Below, one piece after another: positions 1 to 8,031 of a stretch of 21,025 bases of DNA. The number at the start of each line of letters is the position of its first letter. Positions within the stretch are counted from its first letter, which is position 1. Source of the DNA: Bacteroidota bacterium (lineage in GTDB: Bacteria > Bacteroidota > Bacteroidia > Chitinophagales > Chitinophagaceae); NCBI GenBank assembly GCA_023440945.1, contig JAEZRL010000167.1:1-21025 (forward strand), read 5' to 3'. The position numbers were made by a program, and so were the translations under genes. Below the pieces are notes generated by a model. That model made no database searches and was not told the DNA's origin. It saw only the letters and a program-made list of their open reading frames with translations.

Positions 1-252
1 GTGCTGTTATTCGTATTCAATCGTTTGCCTGCGGCGCTAACATGGTATTATACTGTATCAAACTTTATCACACTTATCATCCAGTTCGTGATACAGAATT
101 ACATTATCGATCATAATAAAATATTGGCACAAATAGAAGCCAAACGTAAAGCGCCAAAAACAAAAAGCAAATTCCAGGAACGTTACCAGCAAATGCTGGA
201 AGCACAAAAGAAGATGCAGGACGTAAAACAAAAACCACAGAACAAAAAATAG
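1..252 (+). CDS. yidC: Membrane protein insertase YidC, C-terminal fragment
   Basis: This is the last 83 codons of YidC, the inner-membrane insertase that takes proteins from SecYEG or directly from ribosomes and places them in the membrane. The gene begins outside the window, so the GTG at base 1 is only an internal valine codon. The visible part holds the end of the conserved core: a hydrophobic stretch with LPAALTWYYTVSN, then the last transmembrane segment (about residues 20-35 of the fragment). A lysine- and glutamine-rich tail of about 45 residues follows. In this family basic tails help contact the ribosome. A hairpin terminator follows 24 bases after the stop. The identification rests on the LxxLxxYYxxsN-type motif and the tail, and is secure at family level. 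Confidence 0.93.
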   Translation: MLLFVFNRLPAALTWYYTVSNFITLIIQFVIQNYIIDHNKILAQIEAKRKAPKTKSKFQERYQQMLEAQKKMQDVKQKPQNKK

Positions 253-276
253 TATTTTTATAAAGATTGAGTTTAA

Positions 277-305
277 GAGCAGGTGATAACAAACCTGCTC
301 TTTTT
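277..305 (+). terminator. Rho-independent terminator of yidC
   Basis: An 8-bp perfect stem, GAGCAGGT (277-284) with ACCTGCTC (293-300), encloses an 8-base loop and is followed directly by five T. It sits 24 bases after the yidC stop codon. Confidence 0.9.
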
Positions 306-472
306 CATTTATGAAGAAAGCTTTTTGAGAAGCGTTATTCAGCAAAAGCTAATGTCTTTTTTTCTTGCTTATCAGGATGATTGTAATAAAGAATGCTGTG
401 TCAAACTGAAATTAATAACATTTATTTCTTTTTAACGTTCACCAAGTAATTCACAGCGCTGAATAATTTATG

Positions 473-503
473 TTGTAAAATATTGTATTTTCTACTTAGT
501 TTG
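473..503 (+). promoter_or_regulatory. Candidate promoter of the SirB1-like gene
   Basis: TTG at 473-475 is followed 20 bases later by TTAGTTTG (496-503), one mismatch from the Bacteroidota -7 box TAnnTTTG. The spacing fits the known -33/-7 arrangement of the primary sigma factor in this phylum. Transcription would start near 508-511, giving a leader of only about 10 bases before the ATG at 519. The rest of the 253-518 gap shows the yidC terminator and otherwise AT-rich sequence. Confidence 0.5.
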
Positions 504-518
504 TATCAGCTTTAATCT

Positions 519-1388
519 ATGCAGGAAAACCGTGAAATATCAGCTTTGTTTACTTTGATTGATGATCCCGATGAAGAAGTGTTTTCAACGGTTTCGGAAA
601 GGATCGTTCACTATGGTAAAGGCATTATTCCTAATCTTGAAAACCTTTGGGAGAACACCACCCATGAAGAAGTGCAGGAAAGGATAGAACGTATCATTCA
701 TAATCTTCATTATACCGATCTCGTAAGCGATTTAAGAGATTGGAGTAACAGTGCTTATCACGACCTGCTTTTTGGCGCATTGCTTATTGCCAAATTTCAA
801 TACCCGGATTTACAAACAACACCTGTTTTACAAGAGATCGAAAAAATTCGGCGAAACGTTTGGCTTGAACTAAACAGTTTTCTTACACCGCTGGAACAGG
901 CCAATGTCATCACAAGCATTATTTATAATTATTACAATTTAAGAGGCGTAGAAATCGGGTACAACAACCCGGATGATTTCTTTATTCATAAAGTGTTGCA
1001 AACAAAAAAAGGCAATGCTTTATCAAATGGAATTTTATATCTCGTATTAGCGGAGTTACTTGATATTCCGGTTAGGGCGGTTAATATTCCCAAGCAATTT
1101 GTGTTGGCTTATTTCAGTCCCGAATTTGATCCATCTTCTTATGAAGGTTCAGCAAAAGATAAAATACAGTTTTATGTAGATGCCTCAACAGGACAACCGT
1201 TTAGTCACAAAGATGTTGAGAATTATTTTAAAAGAATCAGCGTTCCCCCAACCGCTTTTTATTTCAAGCCGCTTAGCAACAAAAGAATTATTCAAATGCT
1301 GATCGAAGAGTTAGCTAAATGTTTTGAAACACCCAATAAAGTGTATAAACAAAAAGAACTTATTGCATTGGCAGGTTTACTGGATTAA
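519..1388 (+). CDS. SirB1 / transglutaminase-like family protein
   Basis: A 289-residue soluble protein with no signal peptide. The N-terminal 110 residues look helical and HEAT-like (short acidic helices such as LIDDPDEEVFSTVSERI). The middle and C-terminal part resembles the SirB1/Transglut_core2 domain: FFIHKVLQTKKGNALSNG at about residues 154-171, a hydrophobic helix LYLVLAELLDIPVRAV, then the strand IPKQFVLAYF (190-199) and FYVDASTGQPFS (218-229). Classical transglutaminases use Cys, His and Asp. Here the helix start has GNALSNG with no Cys, and the usual His in the PxHF strand is Gln193; Asp221 may correspond to the Asp. Enzymatic activity is therefore doubtful. The cellular role of SirB1-like proteins is poorly known and I do not assign one. 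The ATG at 519 follows a promoter-like box closely, and the gene has terminators on both sides, so it is probably transcribed alone. Confidence 0.8.
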   Translation: MQENREISALFTLIDDPDEEVFSTVSERIVHYGKGIIPNLENLWENTTHEEVQERIERIIHNLHYTDLVSDLRDWSNSAYHDLLFGALLIAKFQYPDLQTTPVLQEIEKIRRNVWLELNSFLTPLEQANVITSIIYNYYNLRGVEIGYNNPDDFFIHKVLQTKKGNALSNGILYLVLAELLDIPVRAVNIPKQFVLAYFSPEFDPSSYEGSAKDKIQFYVDASTGQPFSHKDVENYFKRISVPPTAFYFKPLSNKRIIQMLIEELAKCFETPNKVYKQKELIALAGLLD

Positions 1389-1395
1389 TAAAATG

Positions 1396-1450
1396 ACCGG
1401 AGTTCGAAAATGCCCTTAGCATTCCGAACTCTGGTTATATTTTCCTTTTA
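1396..1450. terminator. Long hairpin terminator between convergent genes
   Basis: An 11-bp outer stem (1396-1406 with 1425-1435, one G-T pair) surrounds an inner stem AATGC/GCATT with loop CCTTA. A T-rich run (TATATTTTCCTTTT) follows on the + strand, and on the - strand the stem is followed by CATTTTATT. It lies 7 bases after the SirB1-like stop and may also stop transcription of the convergent gene ending at 1520. Confidence 0.75.
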
Positions 1451-1519
1451 AAAATCTTCATCGCTCCTCACCCTGGATTAAAAAAAGCTTCGACCTTGAT
1501 TGTTCGCAGCCCGTTCGCT

Positions 1520-4500
1520 CTACTTTGCTTTTTGAACGATAAAAGTTTGTGTTCTTGAGCCATCATCTACTTTTACCAGGTAATTTGCAGCAGGAAATTT
1601 AGAAGCATCTACCGTTATTGCTCCGCTGAAACTTTGATACAGCAACTGCTCGCCGTTAACACTGGAAATACAAACTGTATTAACACCTCCATCAGGCTTA
1701 TTAACTACGATCTTCAACTCTTTAAGGAAAGGATTTGGAAACACACTCACTTTTGTATTTGCAAAATTAACAAGACGCACAGGCGAATAAGTATAAGAGC
1801 CATCGTTATCCGTCATTTTCAAACGATAATAATTTTTGCCAACTAAAGGATCAATATCAACGCAGTTATATGTTTGGTTAATCGCATTGTTGCTTTTTGT
1901 ATATATCAAACCTATTTGGGAAAAATCTCTTCCATTTGTACTGTGCTCAATGGTGTAATGATGCAAATTAATTTCTGTTGCAACCATCCATTCGGTCTTA
2001 ACTGTATTATCAACCTGTTTTGCCATAAAACTTAATAAACGTACAGGCAGTGTAGAAGTTTGTCGCTGAACATATACGTATTTATACAAATTGTTATTGA
2101 AGCTATATTGTTCCAATTGCGCATTATCTGAATTTACCTGGAGCAGCAAATTGTATTTTCCTTCAGGCAACGATGTAAGGTTTGTAAGGAACGAAATGTT
2201 CAATGTATCTCCGGCAGCTAAGGCTTTTGTATCAGGTATATCGAAAGTGTAGGATTTATTGATACTATCAACTAAAGCTATCTTCACTTTCAGCGGTTTT
2301 AAATTGCTTTCACTTACATTTTTAAATACAACATAACCTTGTAAAGTATCGAAGGAAATACCGGTCAAATGGTTGAATGAAACAGTATCAGGAATATTAA
2401 ATCCAATATTTGGCGCAATAGCACCTTCTGCTACCGGCTGATATTCTGCTGACCACTGCTGCAGCTGAAAAGGCTTCGCCAGTGTATCTGTTGTTTTTAA
2501 TCGCAGCTTTAAGAAAGGGTATTGCGTTGAATTGATACCGGAGATATTAAAATCTTTTTGGGTGCTGTCGAGTGTGTACAAAAGGTTTTCCTGTCCTTCA
2601 ACTGTTTCTCCCAATATATCTACGGCTGCATTAGCCGAATTATCAGTAACAAAACCATTCCATTTTATCTTATTCCATGCTTTTGCAGGACCAAATTTGG
2701 GTGAAGTGATATAACCTACTGTGTCTTTGGTTACGATATTAAGTGACATATTTATTCGATCGTACAAACCTTGTGATAAAACTGAAACCGGGGTAAAATG
2801 GGCAGAATCATTCTTCCGGAAAACAAAAACAAAAGTTCTTGGATATTTAAACGAATCTATTGCAACTCCTTGTTCTTTAAGCCGATGATAAAGCGAATTG
2901 TTACGACCAAATAAAGCGGTATCTTTTGCCCAAACGGTAGGTGCCCAATCAGCATTTCCCTGGTCGTAAATCTTTCTTACTATAACATATTTTCCATTGG
3001 GAACAGCATCTAAAAAGTTCATTGCATTTCTTCTTGCCGTTGGAGTTTGAGTGCTGAATTCAAAATTGTATTTACGTGTTGGATCACATACTGCACCTGC
3101 GCCAAAAGGATTGGTTTTATTTTCTTCAGGTTTGAAGGTAATGGTATCAAATACATTAAAGATGATCGAACTACCCACACAAGCGCTGGCCGTTATCATG
3201 CTTCCGTTTAAAGAGATACTGAAAGCATTATCTTCCGTACCGCTTGTTGGATAGATGGAATGAACAATATAAACATTAGTAAGTTTATTACTGAAATTAT
3301 AAGTGCCGGAAGAATCGAGATCTAACTGGTTATAAGAGGATTCTTTATGCTGATAATAACTTGCCTGTTCAAAACCTTTGCTGCCTTCCGTATTACAAGT
3401 AAAGGAAAAACCGTTCCAATGATCTGTTCCTGCCTGTGAAACACGCCAGAAATAAACCTGTTTATTCACCGGCAGGGAAACATTATTAAAATAGATCACA
3501 CCGCCCTTTGAAACTACAGACATGCTGTTTTTTAAAGGCGAATTGAATAAAGCTGTTGTGTCTATCTCCATTAAATATTGCTGTGTGTCTGCCAATGGAT
3601 CTGCAGTAGAAGCAACAAGATTTATTCTATCTGCATTAACGATAGCATAATTATATGGAAAAACCGGACGAATATCGTCCTTGTGTACAAGGAAGTTTAT
3701 TGTAGCTGTATTGTTATTTTCGTATAACTCATCCAGTTTATTATTCGCATCAATAGAGGCTGTAATAACAATAATTCCTTTATCCCTGTTGGCAACAATC
3801 GGAAGAGTTACGATAACAGAATCCATGCTTTTTACAGGAGGCAGAAGCTGCGTGTAAACAAGTTCATTATCTGAAATATTTTCTCTTTTCTTGTACACAT
3901 GCAACAGCACGGAATCAGAGGTTGCTTTACCCACATTTGCAATATGGATCTTTACAGAAAAAGAGTCATCAGCAACAGAAACATAAGAAGGGATAACTTT
4001 CATTTTATCCTGCTCAATTAAAAAGTCAGGCTTATTAAAAGAGTTCATCTTTAAAGCGGGATCACCATGAAAAGTGAACTGCTCTGCGTGTATTCTTCCA
4101 TAAAAATCGTTCAAGCCCGTTATTGCCAAAGTTTGATTTATTCCATCTTGTGTTATCTTTCCAAATTCCTCTCCATAAGATGTGGACGAAATAGCTTTAT
4201 AAAAATTTTCAGTATAAGCATCAAGATAACTAACAATACCATAACTGCTTGTTGACAAATAACCGATAGCGCCTCTTTGCGGGGCAAGCACAAACTTTTC
4301 TGATACGGTTGAGAGCGTATTTAAACGGTTTCCATCATAATCAAAAATATTTCCTGCCAGACAGCCGTTTACAATAAACACAGGATATTTTCCTTCATTA
4401 TTATAAAAAGATGGATTATCAAGATTGAAATCGAGACTTGTAGATGACGAGTGGCCGAAATATTCTACCAGCGAGCTTCCTTTTTCATAAATACTTTTAA

Positions 4501-6415
4501 AATCAATAACAGACTGCGGATAAGCAGACGGATCGGCAGCTTTACTAAATTTTGTAACATAACCACCAAAGGAAGTATCACTGATTATTTTAGTATAGTT
4601 GTTTGTAAAACTATCCAATAAAGGCCCTAAATTATCATCATTCGCACCTACAATATGCAACACATTTTTCATCCATTCTTTTGACTCAGGATTGATCGAT
4701 GCATCATGTTGCTCTGCTTCGTATTCTTTTATTTTTGCCAGATAATCTCCAACTTCTTTTGGCGACACCGCAGATAAACGGCCAATCGGAATTAATGGTG
4801 TAGGATTATAACTGTCTTCAGATGTTAAGAAATTATCAGAACCCGGATTGCCCCACGTTGGCACAAGATTAATCTTATTTGCCGTTGCGTTTGTTTCGTT
4901 GAGTTTATAAGAGCTGTACACAACCGCTTTACCAATGAGGAAAACATTTTTGGGTTTATCACTGAAATTATTTCTTGCATAAAGAAGAAAGTTTTTAATG
5001 GAAAGAGGATGTTTGTTTACGCCATAAGCAAATTGGTCTGTTATCTCATCAATATCTATCACTGTCGCATTAAAACTTCCACCTTCAGCAGAACTTCTGT
5101 ATTGCCTGTATTGCTCTACATAATTGCCACTGCCATAAAGAAGAGGATTACTTATAATCAAATAATTTCCCTGGTTTTCAGGTTTACTGTAATCAATAAA
5201 ATTACGTGTTTGAAGAGTTGTTATGCTTTTAGCCGCTGATCCATCATTACGTGCTAATACAAGATGATAATCTGAAGCAGATGAATTTAATAAAAAACGA
5301 AGCGTATCAGGGATCGTCATATCTGCAACATACCTTGTTCCATTTGTAAGATCATATAAAACCGGCGTTGAAGTTCCCCTGCTGAAGTTATAGATTTTTA
5401 AATAGCGGCCTGTATCAGAAGCAGGCAGATCAAACATAAAACTTGTTGCTCCGCCAAAATTAAATTTACGCGGGTAGATCAACTCAAAGTTTACAACTTT
5501 AAACTCATCATCTGAAACAGGACTTTGATTTTCAACAATCACCTGTACCGCATCACCTGAAACCATGCTTACAGGCAAATCATTAATAACAGCTTTGGCA
5601 TCAGAGAAATAATCCATCTGGTATTTATACACCGGCGCATTATTAACGTAAACCTGAACATTACGAGGATTCAAAGCATTACCTACACTGTTTATTTTAA
5701 CAGTCATAGCGCCGCCATTCATGTCGGCATATAAAGTTGGAAAACTTTGTGGCATTTGTTTTTGGCTGCACCCACAATTATTCGGTCGTACAGAACGGCT
5801 TGTCCAGCTTTCACCCCTGTCATAGGCAGAAGAATACAAACGTTGTGTGGTAACAGCAGCGTAACCGGGATTAATATCTGCCCGATAATAACGGCCAACA
5901 CTGAACATAAAATTTTTTTCAGCGGAAATAGATGCATTATTCACATCATTTTCAACCGGCGTAAAGCGTTTGTTATTTCCGGATGGATTAACCGTTAAAA
6001 AATAAGAGCCACTATCACTATGAAGACTCCAGTAATCAGATAACTGGTATGCCGTATTACGATACATTTCTTTGTCCAGCTTACCATCATTTATATCTCC
6101 CCAAAACTCAATATAATCCCCCGGAGATAAAACACCGCTCTGTTTCGATGTATAAACAGGCACTTCTTCACCGTTACGCCATAATTGTAATTGCTCTACG
6201 GGAACATTACCTAAACCGGCGGCACTTAAAGTGTTTTGCGGAATACGCACAATTCCATTTTTTACGGGTGCGCCAACAGCATCACCACCAAAAGGGCCAA
6301 TTTTGAATTTATAATAGGATTTATTATAATCAATCCATTCATTTCTGTAGCTCTGTGCAGAAACAGAAGTGCATATCCCTATAAGAGATAAAAGAAGAAA
6401 CAAGTACCTGGTCAT
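1520..6415 (-). CDS. PorU2-type C25 peptidase of the type IX secretion system
   Basis: A 1631-residue exported protein. An N-terminal signal peptide (residues 1-20, ending SVSAQ) is followed by a long beta-rich region. A gingipain-type (C25) peptidase domain covers about residues 415-780. Its catalytic dyad can be seen as EYFGHSS (His655) and VNGCLAGN (Cys685), with the 30-residue spacing expected of this family. A CARDB-like immunoglobulin domain lies at about 795-905 (ending ELYENNNTATINF) and a second at about 1360-1450 (QYSFNNNLYKYVYV). Next is the common Bacteroidota module LPVRLLSF...NYYRLKMTDNDGSY (about 1455-1545). The C-terminal type A sorting domain starts at VSVFPNPF (about 1553) and ends in basic VQKAK. 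PorU is the cell-surface sortase that cleaves C-terminal domains from type IX cargo and attaches them; longer paralogues with this layout are annotated PorU2. The protein could instead be an ordinary secreted C25 protease. It stands alone, with no other type IX gene beside it. Confidence 0.85.
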   Translation of the reverse strand: MTRYLFLLLSLIGICTSVSAQSYRNEWIDYNKSYYKFKIGPFGGDAVGAPVKNGIVRIPQNTLSAAGLGNVPVEQLQLWRNGEEVPVYTSKQSGVLSPGDYIEFWGDINDGKLDKEMYRNTAYQLSDYWSLHSDSGSYFLTVNPSGNNKRFTPVENDVNNASISAEKNFMFSVGRYYRADINPGYAAVTTQRLYSSAYDRGESWTSRSVRPNNCGCSQKQMPQSFPTLYADMNGGAMTVKINSVGNALNPRNVQVYVNNAPVYKYQMDYFSDAKAVINDLPVSMVSGDAVQVIVENQSPVSDDEFKVVNFELIYPRKFNFGGATSFMFDLPASDTGRYLKIYNFSRGTSTPVLYDLTNGTRYVADMTIPDTLRFLLNSSASDYHLVLARNDGSAAKSITTLQTRNFIDYSKPENQGNYLIISNPLLYGSGNYVEQYRQYRSSAEGGSFNATVIDIDEITDQFAYGVNKHPLSIKNFLLYARNNFSDKPKNVFLIGKAVVYSSYKLNETNATANKINLVPTWGNPGSDNFLTSEDSYNPTPLIPIGRLSAVSPKEVGDYLAKIKEYEAEQHDASINPESKEWMKNVLHIVGANDDNLGPLLDSFTNNYTKIISDTSFGGYVTKFSKAADPSAYPQSVIDFKSIYEKGSSLVEYFGHSSSTSLDFNLDNPSFYNNEGKYPVFIVNGCLAGNIFDYDGNRLNTLSTVSEKFVLAPQRGAIGYLSTSSYGIVSYLDAYTENFYKAISSTSYGEEFGKITQDGINQTLAITGLNDFYGRIHAEQFTFHGDPALKMNSFNKPDFLIEQDKMKVIPSYVSVADDSFSVKIHIANVGKATSDSVLLHVYKKRENISDNELVYTQLLPPVKSMDSVIVTLPIVANRDKGIIVITASIDANNKLDELYENNNTATINFLVHKDDIRPVFPYNYAIVNADRINLVASTADPLADTQQYLMEIDTTALFNSPLKNSMSVVSKGGVIYFNNVSLPVNKQVYFWRVSQAGTDHWNGFSFTCNTEGSKGFEQASYYQHKESSYNQLDLDSSGTYNFSNKLTNVYIVHSIYPTSGTEDNAFSISLNGSMITASACVGSSIIFNVFDTITFKPEENKTNPFGAGAVCDPTRKYNFEFSTQTPTARRNAMNFLDAVPNGKYVIVRKIYDQGNADWAPTVWAKDTALFGRNNSLYHRLKEQGVAIDSFKYPRTFVFVFRKNDSAHFTPVSVLSQGLYDRINMSLNIVTKDTVGYITSPKFGPAKAWNKIKWNGFVTDNSANAAVDILGETVEGQENLLYTLDSTQKDFNISGINSTQYPFLKLRLKTTDTLAKPFQLQQWSAEYQPVAEGAIAPNIGFNIPDTVSFNHLTGISFDTLQGYVVFKNVSESNLKPLKVKIALVDSINKSYTFDIPDTKALAAGDTLNISFLTNLTSLPEGKYNLLLQVNSDNAQLEQYSFNNNLYKYVYVQRQTSTLPVRLLSFMAKQVDNTVKTEWMVATEINLHHYTIEHSTNGRDFSQIGLIYTKSNNAINQTYNCVDIDPLVGKNYYRLKMTDNDGSYTYSPVRLVNFANTKVSVFPNPFLKELKIVVNKPDGGVNTVCISSVNGEQLLYQSFSGAITVDASKFPAANYLVKVDDGSRTQTFIVQKAK

Positions 6416-6449
6416 TCATAAGATTTGAACTAACAAAATTCAAACAAAA

Positions 6450-6505
6450 GCCTTTTAATTAAATTAATTGTCAATTAAACTTATTTAAGAAATAATTTAA
6501 AAGGC
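6450..6505. repeat. Nested inverted repeats between divergent genes
   Basis: An outer repeat, GCCTTTTAA (6450-6458) with TTAAAAGGC (6497-6505), surrounds an inner near-palindrome TTAATTG-T-CAATTAA (6464-6478). The element lies 35-90 bases upstream of the porU2-like gene (read leftwards) and upstream of the tyrS promoter box. It could be an operator or a hairpin. In AT-rich DNA such short symmetry can also arise by chance. Confidence 0.35.
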
Positions 6506-6552
6506 GTATGTGTAAATGTACAATTATTATAACACGTAAACATTCATGTGGT

Positions 6553-6560
6553 TACATTTG
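6553..6560 (+). promoter_or_regulatory. Candidate -7 promoter box of tyrS
   Basis: TACATTTG matches the Bacteroidota -7 consensus TAnnTTTG exactly. No clear TTG/TTTG -33 box lies 17-23 bases upstream. Transcription would start near 6566 and give a leader of about 95 bases before the ATG at 6661. Confidence 0.5.
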
Positions 6561-6582
6561 CGAAAATTTGGTTGACATGAAA

Positions 6583-6631
6583 CTGATGGCAAGTAAATCA
6601 CAGTGGGTTTTGCCAGTATAGATTCCATCAG
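6583..6631 (+). promoter_or_regulatory. tyrS leader with mutually exclusive hairpins
   Basis: CTGATGG (6583-6589) can pair with CCATCAG (6625-6631). The overlapping TGGCAA (6587-6592) can instead pair with TTGCCA (6610-6615). Both pairings use the same TGG, so they exclude each other. It resembles an attenuator-like leader, but there is no T-tract and no recognised T-box, so regulation is only a guess. Confidence 0.3.
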
Positions 6632-6660
6632 CATTATCAAACAATAAAAAGAATTTTCTA

Positions 6661-7938
6661 ATGAATTTAATAGAAGAACTGCGGTGGCGTGGTTTGGTGC
6701 AGGACATTATGCCCGGCACCGAAGAACAGTTGAACAAAGAAATGACCTCTGGTTATATCGGTTTTGACCCTACGGCAGATAGTTTACATGTAGGCAGTTT
6801 AGTGCCGATAATCTTGCTCGTTCACCTGCAGCGTGCCGGTCATAAACCTTATGCTTTGGTTGGCGGCGCAACAGGTATGGTAGGTGATCCAACGGGCAAA
6901 AGTGAAGAAAGAAACTTATTGGGTGAAGAAGTACTTCAAAAAAACATAACAGGAGTAAGAAAGCAATTAGAGAAGTTTCTGGATTTTGATGCCTCTAAAC
7001 CAAACGCTGCTGTAATGGTGAATAATTATGACTGGTTTAAGAACATTAGCTTCCTTTCTTTTATACGCGATGTAGGCAAGTACATCACCGTTAATTATAT
7101 GATGTCGAAAGAAAGTGTACGTAAAAGAATTGAAAGCGAAAACGGCATCAGTTTTACTGAATTTAGCTACCAGTTAATACAGGGCTATGATTTTTACTGG
7201 CTTTACACCGATTATAATTGCAAACTACAAATGGGCGGAAGTGACCAATGGGGTAACATAACAACCGGCACAGAACTTATCCGTCGAAAAGCCGGTGGTG
7301 AAGCTTTTGCGTTTACTTGTCCATTGATGATGAAAACAGACGGCACTAAATTCGGTAAAACGGAAAAAGGAAATGTGTGGCTGGATACAGAAAAAACATC
7401 GCCTTATCAATTTTACCAGTTCTGGTTAAATGCAGCGGATGAAGATGCGAAGAAATGGATAAAGATATTTACGTTTCTTTCAAAAGAAGAAATTGAGCAT
7501 TTGACAGAAGAGCATGAAAAAGATGCATCGAAACGATTAATGCAAAAAAAGCTGGCAAAAGAAGTAACGGAATTTGTGCATGGAAAAGAAGGATTAGCAC
7601 AGGCTTTGGAAACAACAGAAAAATTATTCAGCAATCAAAATGCACCGGCAGAAAGTTTAAGCGAAGAAGATCTTGAGAAAATGGAAGGTGTTGTAAAATA
7701 TGATTTCCCGATAGATAAAGTAACATCAGGAATTGACATCATTACCTTCCTGGCAGAAAGCCATATTTTTCCAAGTAAAGGCGAAGCAAGAAAAATGGTG
7801 CAAAACGGCGGAGTAAGCATAAACAGAAAAAAGGTTGAGAATGTTCAGGCTGTTATCAATACCCAAATGCTGCTGCACAACAAATATTTATTGGTGCAAA
7901 AAGGAAAGAAGAATTATTACTTGGTGAAAGTGGTCTGA
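6661..7938 (+). CDS. tyrS: Tyrosine--tRNA ligase
   Basis: TyrS attaches tyrosine to tRNA-Tyr in two steps through tyrosyl-adenylate, in the cytoplasm. The 425-residue length is normal for the bacterial enzyme. The class I signature is FDPTADSLHVGS (residues 35-46, with HVGS in place of HIGH). QLIQGYDFYWLY and QMGGSDQWGNITTG mark the tyrosine pocket and the dimer core. KFGKT (230-234) is the bacterial TyrRS form of the KMSKS loop. A C-terminal S4 RNA-binding domain starts near residue 368 (FPSKGEARKMVQNGGVSIN). The start MNLIEELRWRGL is the normal N-terminus of the family. No Shine-Dalgarno sequence is present, as is usual in this phylum. The gene is transcribed alone, between its own promoter box and a strong terminator. 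Confidence 0.98.
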   Translation: MNLIEELRWRGLVQDIMPGTEEQLNKEMTSGYIGFDPTADSLHVGSLVPIILLVHLQRAGHKPYALVGGATGMVGDPTGKSEERNLLGEEVLQKNITGVRKQLEKFLDFDASKPNAAVMVNNYDWFKNISFLSFIRDVGKYITVNYMMSKESVRKRIESENGISFTEFSYQLIQGYDFYWLYTDYNCKLQMGGSDQWGNITTGTELIRRKAGGEAFAFTCPLMMKTDGTKFGKTEKGNVWLDTEKTSPYQFYQFWLNAADEDAKKWIKIFTFLSKEEIEHLTEEHEKDASKRLMQKKLAKEVTEFVHGKEGLAQALETTEKLFSNQNAPAESLSEEDLEKMEGVVKYDFPIDKVTSGIDIITFLAESHIFPSKGEARKMVQNGGVSINRKKVENVQAVINTQMLLHNKYLLVQKGKKNYYLVKVV

Positions 7939-7970
7939 TCGAAGATTAATTTGATAATAATTTATTCAAC

Positions 7971-8007
7971 AATAAAGAAGGTTGCCTTGATAGCAACCTT
8001 CTTTATT
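7971..8007. terminator. Bidirectional terminator between tyrS and susD
   Basis: A perfect 15-bp stem (7971-7985 with 7993-8007) encloses the 7-base loop CTTGATA. The stem has GC pairs near the loop and an A-rich left arm and T-rich right arm, so it gives a T-run after the GC core on both strands. It lies 32 bases after the tyrS stop and 24 bases beyond the susD stop, and can serve both. Confidence 0.93.
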
Positions 8008-8031
8008 ATCGTGTATATCTATCAGCACTTA

